Shown here in pieces: positions 38,781-47,258 of a DNA stretch of 64,000 nucleotides (position 1 is the first letter of the stretch; each line of letters begins with the position of its first letter). The stretch comes from Neotamlana laminarinivorans. Lineage in GTDB: Bacteria > Bacteroidota > Bacteroidia > Flavobacteriales > Flavobacteriaceae. Made by a program: the position numbers and the translations under genes. The stretch spans positions 310,001 to 374,000 of the forward strand of contig NZ_JAJAPW010000001.1 in the NCBI RefSeq assembly GCF_020523925.1, written 5' to 3'. A model generated the notes under the pieces. That model was given only the letters and a program-made list of their open reading frames with translations. It made no database searches and had not been told where the DNA came from.

Positions 38781-39384
38781 GTTAAACGTATTAGTAGCTT
38801 TGTTTTTTTGTTTGATAGGTTTTGCTCAAAATAAAGCAACCGAAACAGCTAAAATAAAACAAATAGCAGAACAAATGTTTCAAGATGTTGCAACTAAAAA
38901 TTATGATGCTTTAATAGATAAAATGCATCCTAAAGTTTTTACTATAGTACCAAAAGAATCATTAAAAACTGTATTTAAAAGTACATTTGAAGGTAACGGA
39001 GCTATATCAATTGATGTACCAAAAGAAATACCAAACTTTAATATTTCAGACATTTACAACGTAAGTGATACCTTAGATTATGCTTTTATTTCTTATGATA
39101 TGAAAATGAAGATGACTTTTAACGATCAAGAATTTGATGATGAATCTAAGGAACTCATGAAAAACATGATGAGTGCTAAAGGAATGGAAGTAAATTTTAT
39201 TTCAAATAATACAATTAATGTTTCTGCCAATAATAGCATGACTATAGCCTTAAAAGATGAAGATACAAATAATAAATGGACAGTGTTAAATTATGATGCT
39301 AGTTCACCTTTAGTTTACGAAATTTTACCAACAGAATTATTAGAAAAAGCTAAACAATACAAGCAAAATTTAATGCTTGAATAA
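38767..39384 (+). CDS. Secreted protein of unknown function
   Basis: A 205-residue exported protein starting at the ATG at 38767, where a clear signal peptide begins (MKNLKLNVLVALFFCLIGFAQ). A longer TTG start at 38719 is less likely. The mature part has an alpha/beta pattern (AEQMFQDVATKNYDALIDKMHPKVF, then FISYDMKMKMTF and later strands) that could be an NTF2/SnoaL-like fold. I make that suggestion weakly. No catalytic motif is visible. It overlaps the previous small secreted gene by 14 bases and precedes the CCG Fe-S protein by 22 bases. Confidence 0.7.
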   Translation: MKNLKLNVLVALFFCLIGFAQNKATETAKIKQIAEQMFQDVATKNYDALIDKMHPKVFTIVPKESLKTVFKSTFEGNGAISIDVPKEIPNFNISDIYNVSDTLDYAFISYDMKMKMTFNDQEFDDESKELMKNMMSAKGMEVNFISNNTINVSANNSMTIALKDEDTNNKWTVLNYDASSPLVYEILPTELLEKAKQYKQNLMLE

Positions 39385-39406
39385 ACTAAACAGTAATAAG
39401 AAAACC

Positions 39407-40198
39407 ATGAGCGATACATTAATAGTACCAACAATGGCCGATTTAATGGCAGAAGGTAAAACACCCGAAATATTATTTTGGGTAGGTTCTGCAGGAAGTT
39501 ATGATGATAGAGCAAAAAAAATAACACGAGCTTTTGTTAAAATTTTAAACAAAGCAGAAGTTAACTTTGCAGTTTTAGGTACAGAAGAAAGCAGTACAGG
39601 TGATGCTGCAAAAAGAGCAGGCAACGAATTTTTATTTCAAATGCAAGCTGTTACAAATATTGAAGTTTTAAATGCTTACGAAGTAAAAAAAATTGTAACT
39701 GCAGATCCACATTCCTACAATACAATAAAAAATGAGTACCCAGAATTAGGTGGTAATTATGAAGTTTATCATCATACAGAATTTATAAAACAACTTTTTG
39801 ATCAAGGCCGAATAAAACCATCAACTAAAACTTATAAAGGTACACGAGTAACTTTTCATGACCCTTGTTATTTAGGTCGCGCCAATGGAGTTTACGAAGT
39901 GCCGAGAGAATTGTTAAAATTAGCAGGTGTAGAGCTAGTTGAAATGAAACGGCACAAAAGAACCTCATTATGTTGTGGTGCTGGCGGAGCTCAAATGTTT
40001 AAAGAACCAGAAAAAGGCGATAAAGATGTTAATGTTTTACGTACCGAAGATGCACTTAAAACAACACCACAAATTATAGCAACTGGTTGTCCTTATTGTA
40101 ATACCATGATGACAGATGGTATTAAATTTAAAGAAAAAGAAAACGACATAGAAGTATTGGATATTGCAGAAATTATTGCTAATTCTCAAGAAGAATAG
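39407..40198 (+). CDS. (Fe-S)-binding CCG-domain protein, HdrB-like
   Basis: A 263-residue cytoplasmic protein with Cys-rich CCG motifs: HDPCYLGR, then SLCCGAGGAQM and GCPYCNTMM. These bind the non-cubane Fe-S cluster in heterodisulfide reductase B and LutA/GlpC-type proteins. With the HdrC-like membrane protein at 37080-38387 it would make a two-subunit oxidoreductase. I start at the ATG at 39407 (MSDTLIVPTMADLMAEG), not the TTG at 39377, which would overlap the previous gene. The subunit's electron donor or acceptor is not evident from sequence. Confidence 0.85.
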   Translation: MSDTLIVPTMADLMAEGKTPEILFWVGSAGSYDDRAKKITRAFVKILNKAEVNFAVLGTEESSTGDAAKRAGNEFLFQMQAVTNIEVLNAYEVKKIVTADPHSYNTIKNEYPELGGNYEVYHHTEFIKQLFDQGRIKPSTKTYKGTRVTFHDPCYLGRANGVYEVPRELLKLAGVELVEMKRHKRTSLCCGAGGAQMFKEPEKGDKDVNVLRTEDALKTTPQIIATGCPYCNTMMTDGIKFKEKENDIEVLDIAEIIANSQEE

Positions 40199-40248
40199 TT
40201 ACGCTTTTTTTAATAATTTCAATCTGAATACATTTACATAGATAAAAA

Positions 40249-40734
40249 ATGCTAGTAGACTTTAATACATTGCCAGAAACTTCAAGAGTTTGGATATATC
40301 AAGCCAATCGCTCTTTTTCAGAAGAAGAACTTCAAGAAATTGAAACAAAACTAAAAATATTTATAGAGAGTTGGACTGCTCATGGTAGCGATTTACAGGC
40401 AGGCTATACTATAAAGTACAAACGTTTTATTGTTTTAGGGTTAAATCAAAACCTCAATAAAGCTACAGGCTGCTCAATTGATGCATCTGTGCGCTTTATT
40501 CAAGAACTTGAACAAACATACAAAGTCGATTTAATGGATAAAATGAATGTTTCCTATAAACAAGGTGAGTTTGTTGCATATAAATCACTTACCGATTTTA
40601 AAAAAATGGCTAAAGATAAAGCTATATCAAAAAAAACTATCGTTTTTAATAATTTAGTAACTAACGTGGCAGAGTTTAATGAGAACTGGGAGGTTCCTGC
40701 AAGCGAAAGTTGGCATAGTCGCTTTATTAAATAA
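40249..40734 (+). CDS. Conserved Bacteroidota protein (often misnamed ABC transporter ATPase)
   Basis: A 161-residue soluble protein. It includes RVWIYQANRSFSEEE, then WTAHGSDLQAGYTI and GCSIDASVRFIQELE. I see no Walker A (GxxxxGK[ST]), Walker B or ABC signature. Relatives in this group are commonly labelled ABC transporter ATPase, which this sequence does not support. It starts 50 bases after the CCG Fe-S gene and is the last gene of that run. The conserved Cys in GCSIDAS may be functional; no reaction can be assigned. Confidence 0.7.
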   Translation: MLVDFNTLPETSRVWIYQANRSFSEEELQEIETKLKIFIESWTAHGSDLQAGYTIKYKRFIVLGLNQNLNKATGCSIDASVRFIQELEQTYKVDLMDKMNVSYKQGEFVAYKSLTDFKKMAKDKAISKKTIVFNNLVTNVAEFNENWEVPASESWHSRFIK

Positions 40735-40819
40735 AAGCTTCTCACCATTTCATTAAAAAAAACTTTTATAATTCAATAAGAATAATCATTTTTACAGCTT
40801 ATTAGAGTTAACACAAATT

Positions 40820-42037
40820 ATGGCTAACGATATTTTTCTACTGAATATTTCAGGACAAGATAAACCCGGTTTAACAGCCGAATTAACAACTGTTTTAGCA
40901 ACTTACGACGCTAAAATACTAGATATAGGGCAAGCAAATATACACGATACCTTATCTTTAGGTTTAATGTTTGAAATTGAAGCAGGCGAAAAATCTTCTG
41001 CCGTACAAAAAGAATTACTTTTTAAGGCTTACGAACTTGGTGTAGTGGCTAAGTTTACACCTATTTCATTAGCAAATTATGAAGATTGGGTAAGTCAGCA
41101 AGGTAAAGATCGTTACATTGTTACCATTTTAGGCGAAAAATTAGCAGCTAATCAAATAGCAGAAGTAACTAAAGTTATTTCAGATAAAAATTTAAATATT
41201 GATGCAATTAAGCGATTAACGGGGAGATTATCTTTAGTAAAAGAAGAAGAATACCCGCGTGCATCTATAGAGTTATCCATTCGGGGGCGATTAGATAAAA
41301 AAGCAGATTTAACTGAAAAATTCATGGAAATTTCTCGTGAATTGGATGTAGATATAGCTTTTCAAGAAGATAATATTTACAGAAGAAACCGCCGTCTGGT
41401 ATGCTTCGATATGGATTCAACACTGATACAAACCGAAGTTATTGACGAATTAGCAGAATTAGCAGGTGTTGGCGAAAAAGTAAAAGCCATTACCGAAGCG
41501 GCAATGCAAGGCGAAATAGATTTTAATGAGAGTTTTAAACGCCGTATGAAACTTCTTGAAGGTTTAAGCGAAGAAGTTTTACAAGGCGTAGCAGAAAGAT
41601 TGCCAATAACAAAGGGTGCCCGCCGTTTAATAGATACTCTTAAAAGTTACGGATTTAAAACCGCTATACTATCTGGTGGTTTCACCTATTTTGGTTATTA
41701 TCTTCAAAAAGAGTTAGGTATAGACTATGTTTACGCCAATCAGTTAGAAATTAAAGATGGTGCTTTAACAGGTAATTATTTAGGCGACATAGTAAATGGT
41801 GCAAAAAAAGCAGAATACTTAAAAGAAATTGCAGATAAAGAGGGTATTCATATTAACCAAACCATTGCAGTAGGTGATGGAGCTAACGATTTGCAAATGT
41901 TGAATTTAGCTGGTTTAGGTATTGCTTTTCATGCAAAGCCAAAAGTAAAGGACAATGCTCAAAGCTCAATTTCAAGTATAGGTTTAGATGGTGTTTTGTA
42001 TTTATTAGGTTATCACGATAGGCATATCGATTTATAA
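40820..42037 (+). CDS. serB: Phosphoserine phosphatase with N-terminal ACT domains
   Basis: A 405-residue HAD-family enzyme. Two ACT-like domains occupy residues ~1-180 (SGQDKPGLTAELTT, RYIVTILGEK) and probably bind amino acids for feedback control. The phosphatase domain has the nucleophile Asp197 and Asp199 in CFDMDSTLIQTE, SGGFTYF for the second motif and GDGANDLQML for the Mg site. It releases serine from phosphoserine in the last biosynthetic step. Length and layout match the double-ACT SerB found in Bacteroidota and actinobacteria. It stands between two small gaps and has no obvious operon partner. Confidence 0.93.
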   Translation: MANDIFLLNISGQDKPGLTAELTTVLATYDAKILDIGQANIHDTLSLGLMFEIEAGEKSSAVQKELLFKAYELGVVAKFTPISLANYEDWVSQQGKDRYIVTILGEKLAANQIAEVTKVISDKNLNIDAIKRLTGRLSLVKEEEYPRASIELSIRGRLDKKADLTEKFMEISRELDVDIAFQEDNIYRRNRRLVCFDMDSTLIQTEVIDELAELAGVGEKVKAITEAAMQGEIDFNESFKRRMKLLEGLSEEVLQGVAERLPITKGARRLIDTLKSYGFKTAILSGGFTYFGYYLQKELGIDYVYANQLEIKDGALTGNYLGDIVNGAKKAEYLKEIADKEGIHINQTIAVGDGANDLQMLNLAGLGIAFHAKPKVKDNAQSSISSIGLDGVLYLLGYHDRHIDL

Positions 42038-42120
42038 TAATTTTAGTTAATTATTTCTTTATAAATCTATCATAAAGTCTTTTTAACTTCTTTTTAAAAG
42101 CACTATTTTGGCATGATTAT

Positions 42121-42144
42121 TTATGTAGTAAGTAAACTACATAA
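42121..42144. repeat. 9-base inverted repeat before the GH3/serine-hydrolase gene
   Basis: TTATGTAGT at 42121-42129 is the exact reverse complement of ACTACATAA at 42136-42144, with a 6-base spacer. It sits 23-46 bases before the ATG at 42167, where it could be an operator, a leader hairpin or a weak serB terminator. No T-tract follows. Confidence 0.45.
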
Positions 42145-42166
42145 TTCTTAATAATTAATACTCTAT

Positions 42167-45091
42167 ATGCGATATTTAGTTTCTTTTATTTGTTTTACCT
42201 TTTGTTCACTATTTACTTTTGGGCAATCTACAAACCCTTTGTTAGCACATGATGTTGCAGCTCAAAATAAATGGGTTGATAGTTTGTACAATAATATGAC
42301 TTTAAAGGAAAAAGTAGGGCAGTTATATATGGTACAAGTTATGTCTAACCAAAGCGAAGCTAAAAAAAGAGAAATAGTTAATACTATTACAAAACACCAT
42401 ATAGGAGGTATAATTTATTCTTTAGGAGGACCTGTACAACAAGCAAAGCTTAATAATGAATTACAAGCGTTAAGTGAAATACCTTTATTAATTGGCATGG
42501 ATGCAGAATGGGGATTAAGCATGAGGCTAGATTCAACTTATGCCTTTCCTTGGAATATGACTTTAGGTGCCATAAAAAACGAAGAGTTAATAAAACAAAC
42601 AGGAAAACAAATTGGTGAACATTGTAAGCGTTTAGGTGTGCACTTTAATTTTGCTCCAGATGTAGATATTAATACAAATCCATTAAATCCCATAATAGGT
42701 AATAGATCTTTTGGAGAAGATCGCGATAATGTTACAGCAAAAGCATTAGCATTTATGGAAGGTATGCAAGCTGCAGGTGTATTAGCAAACGCTAAACATT
42801 TTCCTGGACATGGAGATACACACCAAGACTCGCATAAAACATTACCATCTATCGATTTTTCAGCTAAACGAATAGATTCTATAGAGTTGTATCCTTACAA
42901 AAAGTTGATTTCTGAAGGCCTTTCAAGTGTTATGGTCGCTCATTTAAATGTGCCTAGTCTTGATGATTCTGGGTATCCTTCTTCTTTATCAAAAAAAATA
43001 GTAACAGGAATTTTAAAGGAGAAATTAGGTTTTCAAGGTTTAATTTTTACCGATGCTTTAACTATGAAGGGTGCCGCCGATTTTGATGAAGTAGGAGAAA
43101 TTGATCTTGCTGCTTTTAAAGCTGGAAATGATATTATGTTAATGTCTGAAGATGTTGAAAAAGGAGTAGCTAAAATTATTGAAGCCTATAACAAAGGTGA
43201 AATAACCGAAGAACGCTTAGCTTATTCAGTTAAAAAAATATTACAAGCAAAGTATAAAGTAGGTCTTAATAATTATAAGCCTATTGGAGTGCACAACTTA
43301 GTTCAAGATTTAAATAGGCTTGAAGATGATGTGCTGTACGAAGAGCTAATGGAAAATGCTATAACTATCGTTCAAAATAAATTAAATGTGTTGCCAATAC
43401 AACATTTAGAAACGAAGGATATCGCTTATGTAAATCTCGGAGATGATAGTGGTGAAGTGTTTTTTAATGCACTAAGACGATATACCAAAGTTCATAAAAT
43501 AGAATCTGAAAGCCCAAATAAGTTTAAAAATTTATCTCAAAAATTACAATCATACAATACAATAATTATTGGTTTACATCGCTCAAACGATTCACCTTGG
43601 AAACCCTATAAATTAACTAAAAGTGAGATAGAGTTTATAGAAGACGTTGCAAAAGATCATGCAGTAATACTTGATTTATTTGTTAAACCTTATGCTTTAA
43701 TGGATTTAAAGAATATTGATAATATAGAGGGTATAATTGTAAGTTATCAAAATAGCGAAATTGCTCAAGAAACATCGGCCGAAATTATATTTGGTGCTAT
43801 TGGAGCTAGAGGTACTTTACCTGTTTCAGCAGGAAGCCATTTTGTAGTAGGCGAAGGCATTCCTACTGTAAGTATTAAACGCTTAGGATATAGTTTTCCG
43901 GAACGAGTTGGTATGAGTACTGAAAAGTTAAAGCGAGTAGATTCGGTTGCTAAAATAGCAGTAGATTCTATGATGACACCAGGAATTCAATTATTAGTTG
44001 CTCGTGAAGGAAAAGTTATATACAATAAAAATTTTGGAAAACACACATATAAAGGAAATGAAAATGTGGTTTGGGATGACATTTATGATTTAGCTTCACT
44101 CACAAAAATTTTATCAACATTACCTCTTTTAATGGAACTCGAAGAGCAAGGTGTTATAAATTTAGATACTAAACTTTCTGCCATATTACCAGAATATAAA
44201 ACATCAAACAAGGCTAATGTAACCATAAAAAAAATGTTATCGCATTATGCACAATTACGTCCTTGGGAACCATTTTATTATAAAACTTTAGATTCTGTAA
44301 CAAAAAAACCAAGTGCAAAGTATTATAGAACACAACGTAGTGAAGCTTTTAATGTTGAAGTAGCTAAAAATTTATATTTAAGAACAGATTACCAAGATTC
44401 CTTACCGGAAATTATAAAAGATTCGGAATTGCTAAGTAGATTGCGTTATAGATATAGCGATTTTCCTTATTATATTTTAAAGAAATTTATTGAGCAACAT
44501 TACGACCAAACCCTAGACGAGTTAGTTCAATCACATTTTTATAAGCCATTAGGAGCAAATAACACATTGTATAATCCGTATAAAACTATTAGTAATAAAA
44601 AAATAGTGCCAAGTGAGGTAGACGATTATTATCGTTATCAAGAAGTGCGCGGCTACGTACACGATATGGGAGCAGCAATGCAAAACGGAGTTGGAGGGCA
44701 CGCTGGTGTTTTTAGCAATGCTAACGATGTAGCCAAAATAATGCAAATGTATTTGCAAGATGGGTTTTATGGAGGTAAACAATTTTTAAAAGCAGGCACA
44801 GTGCCAAAATTTAATACATGTTATTATTGCGATAAATATAATAGAAGAGGAGTTGGGTTTGATAAGCCACAGTTAGGTAAATCCGGTCCTACATGTGGTT
44901 GTGTATCTATGTCAAGTTTTGGGCATTCAGGATTTACAGGAACATATACGTGGGCAGATCCAGAAAAAGAATTAGTATATGTGTTTTTAGCCAATAGAAC
45001 ATATCCGTCTTCAAATAGAAAAAACTTATTGTTAAGAGAAAATATTAGAACCGAAATTCAGCGCTTAATTTATGAAGCTATTGAAGAATAA
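42167..45091 (+). CDS. GH3 N-acetylglucosaminidase (NagZ-like) / serine-hydrolase fusion
   Basis: A 974-residue exported fusion with a signal peptide ending near residue 20. The N-terminal ~570 residues form a GH3 domain with the NagZ-type His/Asp loop KHFPGHGDTHQDSH at 210-223 and the nucleophile Asp296 (IFTDALTMKG). The C-terminal ~390 residues form a class C beta-lactamase-like serine hydrolase with Ser644-L-T-Lys647, a YSD at 763-765 in place of YxN, and HSG in place of KTG. The GH3 half would remove GlcNAc from muropeptides in the periplasm; the other half may be an esterase or D-alanyl hydrolase. bshA follows after 31 bases. Confidence 0.9.
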   Translation: MRYLVSFICFTFCSLFTFGQSTNPLLAHDVAAQNKWVDSLYNNMTLKEKVGQLYMVQVMSNQSEAKKREIVNTITKHHIGGIIYSLGGPVQQAKLNNELQALSEIPLLIGMDAEWGLSMRLDSTYAFPWNMTLGAIKNEELIKQTGKQIGEHCKRLGVHFNFAPDVDINTNPLNPIIGNRSFGEDRDNVTAKALAFMEGMQAAGVLANAKHFPGHGDTHQDSHKTLPSIDFSAKRIDSIELYPYKKLISEGLSSVMVAHLNVPSLDDSGYPSSLSKKIVTGILKEKLGFQGLIFTDALTMKGAADFDEVGEIDLAAFKAGNDIMLMSEDVEKGVAKIIEAYNKGEITEERLAYSVKKILQAKYKVGLNNYKPIGVHNLVQDLNRLEDDVLYEELMENAITIVQNKLNVLPIQHLETKDIAYVNLGDDSGEVFFNALRRYTKVHKIESESPNKFKNLSQKLQSYNTIIIGLHRSNDSPWKPYKLTKSEIEFIEDVAKDHAVILDLFVKPYALMDLKNIDNIEGIIVSYQNSEIAQETSAEIIFGAIGARGTLPVSAGSHFVVGEGIPTVSIKRLGYSFPERVGMSTEKLKRVDSVAKIAVDSMMTPGIQLLVAREGKVIYNKNFGKHTYKGNENVVWDDIYDLASLTKILSTLPLLMELEEQGVINLDTKLSAILPEYKTSNKANVTIKKMLSHYAQLRPWEPFYYKTLDSVTKKPSAKYYRTQRSEAFNVEVAKNLYLRTDYQDSLPEIIKDSELLSRLRYRYSDFPYYILKKFIEQHYDQTLDELVQSHFYKPLGANNTLYNPYKTISNKKIVPSEVDDYYRYQEVRGYVHDMGAAMQNGVGGHAGVFSNANDVAKIMQMYLQDGFYGGKQFLKAGTVPKFNTCYYCDKYNRRGVGFDKPQLGKSGPTCGCVSMSSFGHSGFTGTYTWADPEKELVYVFLANRTYPSSNRKNLLLRENIRTEIQRLIYEAIEE

Positions 45092-45122
45092 TGATAAAGC
45101 ATTTAAGTAATTAATTGAAAAA

Positions 45123-46259
45123 ATGAAAATAGGAATTGTTTGCTACCCAACGTTTGGAGGTAGTGGTGTTGTTGCAACAGAATTGGGTTTAGAGCTTTCT
45201 AAACGCGGGCATGAAGTTCATTTTATAACATATAATCAACCTGTACGATTAGAGCTAATAAGCAATAATGTGCATTATCATGAGGTTAATGTGCCAGAAT
45301 ATCCATTATTTCATTATCAACCATACGAATTGGCTTTATCAAGCAAATTAGTAGACACAGTAAAACTTCATAAAATTGAAATTCTTCATGTGCATTATGC
45401 TATTCCTCATGCTTATGCAGCCTATATGGCTAAAAAAATGCTAAGAGAAGAAGGTATTTTTGTGCCTATTGTTACAACATTACATGGTACAGATATTACA
45501 CTTGTAGGTAGCCACCCGTTTTACAAACCAGCAGTTACTTTTAGTATAAATAAATCTGACGCAGTAACAGCAGTTTCAGAAAGTTTAAAAAACGACACTA
45601 CACGATTATTTAATATAAAACGAGATATACATGTAGTACCTAATTTTATTGATTTAGAAAAGTATCACGATAATTTTACAGATTGCCAACGTAGTATGAT
45701 GGCAAAACCAGAAGAACGAATTATTACTCATATTAGTAATTTAAGACCTGTAAAACGTGTACAAGATGTTATTTCGGTATTTAATAATATTCAAAAAGAA
45801 ATGCCAGCAAAACTCATGCTAGTTGGCGAAGGTCCAGAGCGCGAAGCTATAGAGCTACGGTGCCAAGAATTAGGAATTCTTGATAAGGTTATTTTCTTCG
45901 GAAAAAGTAATGAAATTGATAAAATATTGTGCTACAGCGATTTATTTTTACTACCCTCTGAAGCTGAAAGTTTTGGTTTAGCCGCTTTAGAGGCTATGTC
46001 GTCTAGTGTTCCTGTAATTTCTAGTAATGCCGGAGGAATATCTGAAGTAAACAAACATGGTATTACTGGTTTTTTAAGTAATGTAGGTGATGTAGACGAT
46101 ATGACTAAAAATGCACTTTACATTTTAAAAGACGAAGCTCGTTTAAATACATTTAAAGAAAATGCTCGGGCAGAAGCCAAAAAATTCGACCTGCATGCAA
46201 TAGTTCCGCAATATGAAGCTATTTATCAAGATACTTTAAAACAGTGTTTAGTATTATAG
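45123..46259 (+). CDS. bshA: N-acetyl-alpha-D-glucosaminyl L-malate synthase BshA
   Basis: A 378-residue GT4 retaining glycosyltransferase. It starts with CYPTFGGSGVVATELG and carries the C-terminal sugar-nucleotide site LLPSEAESFGLAALEAMSSSVPVI with the GT4 Glu. BshA joins UDP-GlcNAc to L-malate in the first step of bacillithiol synthesis, the main low-molecular-weight thiol of many Bacteroidota and Firmicutes. Length is typical. It is 31 bases after the GH3 fusion gene. The esterase gene on the opposite strand ends 5 bases away, so the two transcripts converge. Confidence 0.92.
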   Translation: MKIGIVCYPTFGGSGVVATELGLELSKRGHEVHFITYNQPVRLELISNNVHYHEVNVPEYPLFHYQPYELALSSKLVDTVKLHKIEILHVHYAIPHAYAAYMAKKMLREEGIFVPIVTTLHGTDITLVGSHPFYKPAVTFSINKSDAVTAVSESLKNDTTRLFNIKRDIHVVPNFIDLEKYHDNFTDCQRSMMAKPEERIITHISNLRPVKRVQDVISVFNNIQKEMPAKLMLVGEGPEREAIELRCQELGILDKVIFFGKSNEIDKILCYSDLFLLPSEAESFGLAALEAMSSSVPVISSNAGGISEVNKHGITGFLSNVGDVDDMTKNALYILKDEARLNTFKENARAEAKKFDLHAIVPQYEAIYQDTLKQCLVL

Positions 46260-46264
46260 AATTA

Positions 46265-46918
46265 TTATATTCTGGTTTTTAGCCACTCTTTTAATTCAAA
46301 GAAATTTTGAGGTGCTACGCCATGACCTACAGGAAACTCACTATACTTATGGCTTATATTTAATTTTTTTAAGAAAGGTGAGTTTTGTTGTGCCCACTCA
46401 ACAGGAATAACTTGGTCTACGCTACCATGTGAGTTATATATATCCAGATTACTATAGTTTTTGGCTTCTAAATCTTCAGGTAAAATATCTTTATTTATAT
46501 AACCACTAAGACCGATAACATTTTTTATTTTTTCAGGATAAGTTAAAGCTACAGCGAAACTTAAAATACAGCCTTGGCTAAAGCCCAGTAAAGTAACGTT
46601 ATTTTTATCTACAGGATAAGTTTCAACAGCTTTGTCTATAAATTTAGCTATTAAGTCACGAGATAGTATGGCTTGATCGTTATCGCTCCATTTTCCTTTT
46701 TCTGCATCAAAATTAATGGCATACCACGCATTTCCGTAGGGTTGCATAGGGTAAGGTGCTCGTACTGAAATTATAAAAAGCTCTTGTGGTAATTCTTTTG
46801 CAAATGAAAATAAATCGTTTTCATCACTACCATAGCCATGAAACATGATTAGTAATGGTGCATTTTCCTTCAATGTTGAAGGTTTAGTTATGTGATAAAG
46901 TGGGAGTGAAGTGTTCAT
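46265..46918 (-). CDS. Carboxylesterase/phospholipase family alpha/beta hydrolase
   Basis: A 217-residue cytoplasmic alpha/beta hydrolase of the YpfH/Abhydrolase_2 type. The triad is Ser114 (LLGFSQGCIL), Asp168 (HGSVDQVIP) and His199 (PVGHGV). The oxyanion loop is FHGYGSDEND. No signal peptide is seen. It is the last gene of a minus-strand run (GT2, BatA-like, dihydroorotase-like, DUF4870, esterase), starting 6 bases after the DUF4870 gene. The substrate cannot be inferred. Confidence 0.85.
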   Translation of the reverse strand: MNTSLPLYHITKPSTLKENAPLLIMFHGYGSDENDLFSFAKELPQELFIISVRAPYPMQPYGNAWYAINFDAEKGKWSDNDQAILSRDLIAKFIDKAVETYPVDKNNVTLLGFSQGCILSFAVALTYPEKIKNVIGLSGYINKDILPEDLEAKNYSNLDIYNSHGSVDQVIPVEWAQQNSPFLKKLNISHKYSEFPVGHGVAPQNFFELKEWLKTRI

Positions 46919-46924
46919 GTTTTA

Positions 46925-47254
46925 TTATTTTCCTATGTTAGTAAACCAGTCTTGAAATAATTTTCCTAAAAAAGGTATTGTTTTAGCTTCACCTTTGGCC
47001 GCAGAAATTAAACCTAAAACCCAAAAAGCAAATGTTATTAACCATAAAAAAGAGCCTAACCAACTGTTTACATATTTTTCGGTAACATTTGAGAATATAA
47101 GCATTAAAATTAATCCTAACATTTGACGACAATGAAATGCCACAAATTCATTTTTCTTTTCAAAGTTTCTAAAAATTGAATATATGGTTCCTACAAATGT
47201 TATATAGGAAACTATTGCCAATGTTTTTCCTTCTTTAATCTCGAACTCTGTCAT
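46925..47254 (-). CDS. DUF4870/Tic20-like small membrane protein
   Basis: A 109-residue protein with three or four membrane segments (~12-28, 47-60, 66-88). Patterns include KTLAIVSYITFVGTI, FVAFHCRQMLGL and LGLISAAKGE, which match the DUF4870 family (annotated import component proteins). The role is unknown in bacteria. It is wedged between the dihydroorotase-like and esterase genes with gaps of 4 and 6 bases, so it is co-transcribed with them. Confidence 0.8.
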   Translation of the reverse strand: MTEFEIKEGKTLAIVSYITFVGTIYSIFRNFEKKNEFVAFHCRQMLGLILMLIFSNVTEKYVNSWLGSFLWLITFAFWVLGLISAAKGEAKTIPFLGKLFQDWFTNIGK

Positions 47255-47258
47255 GACT

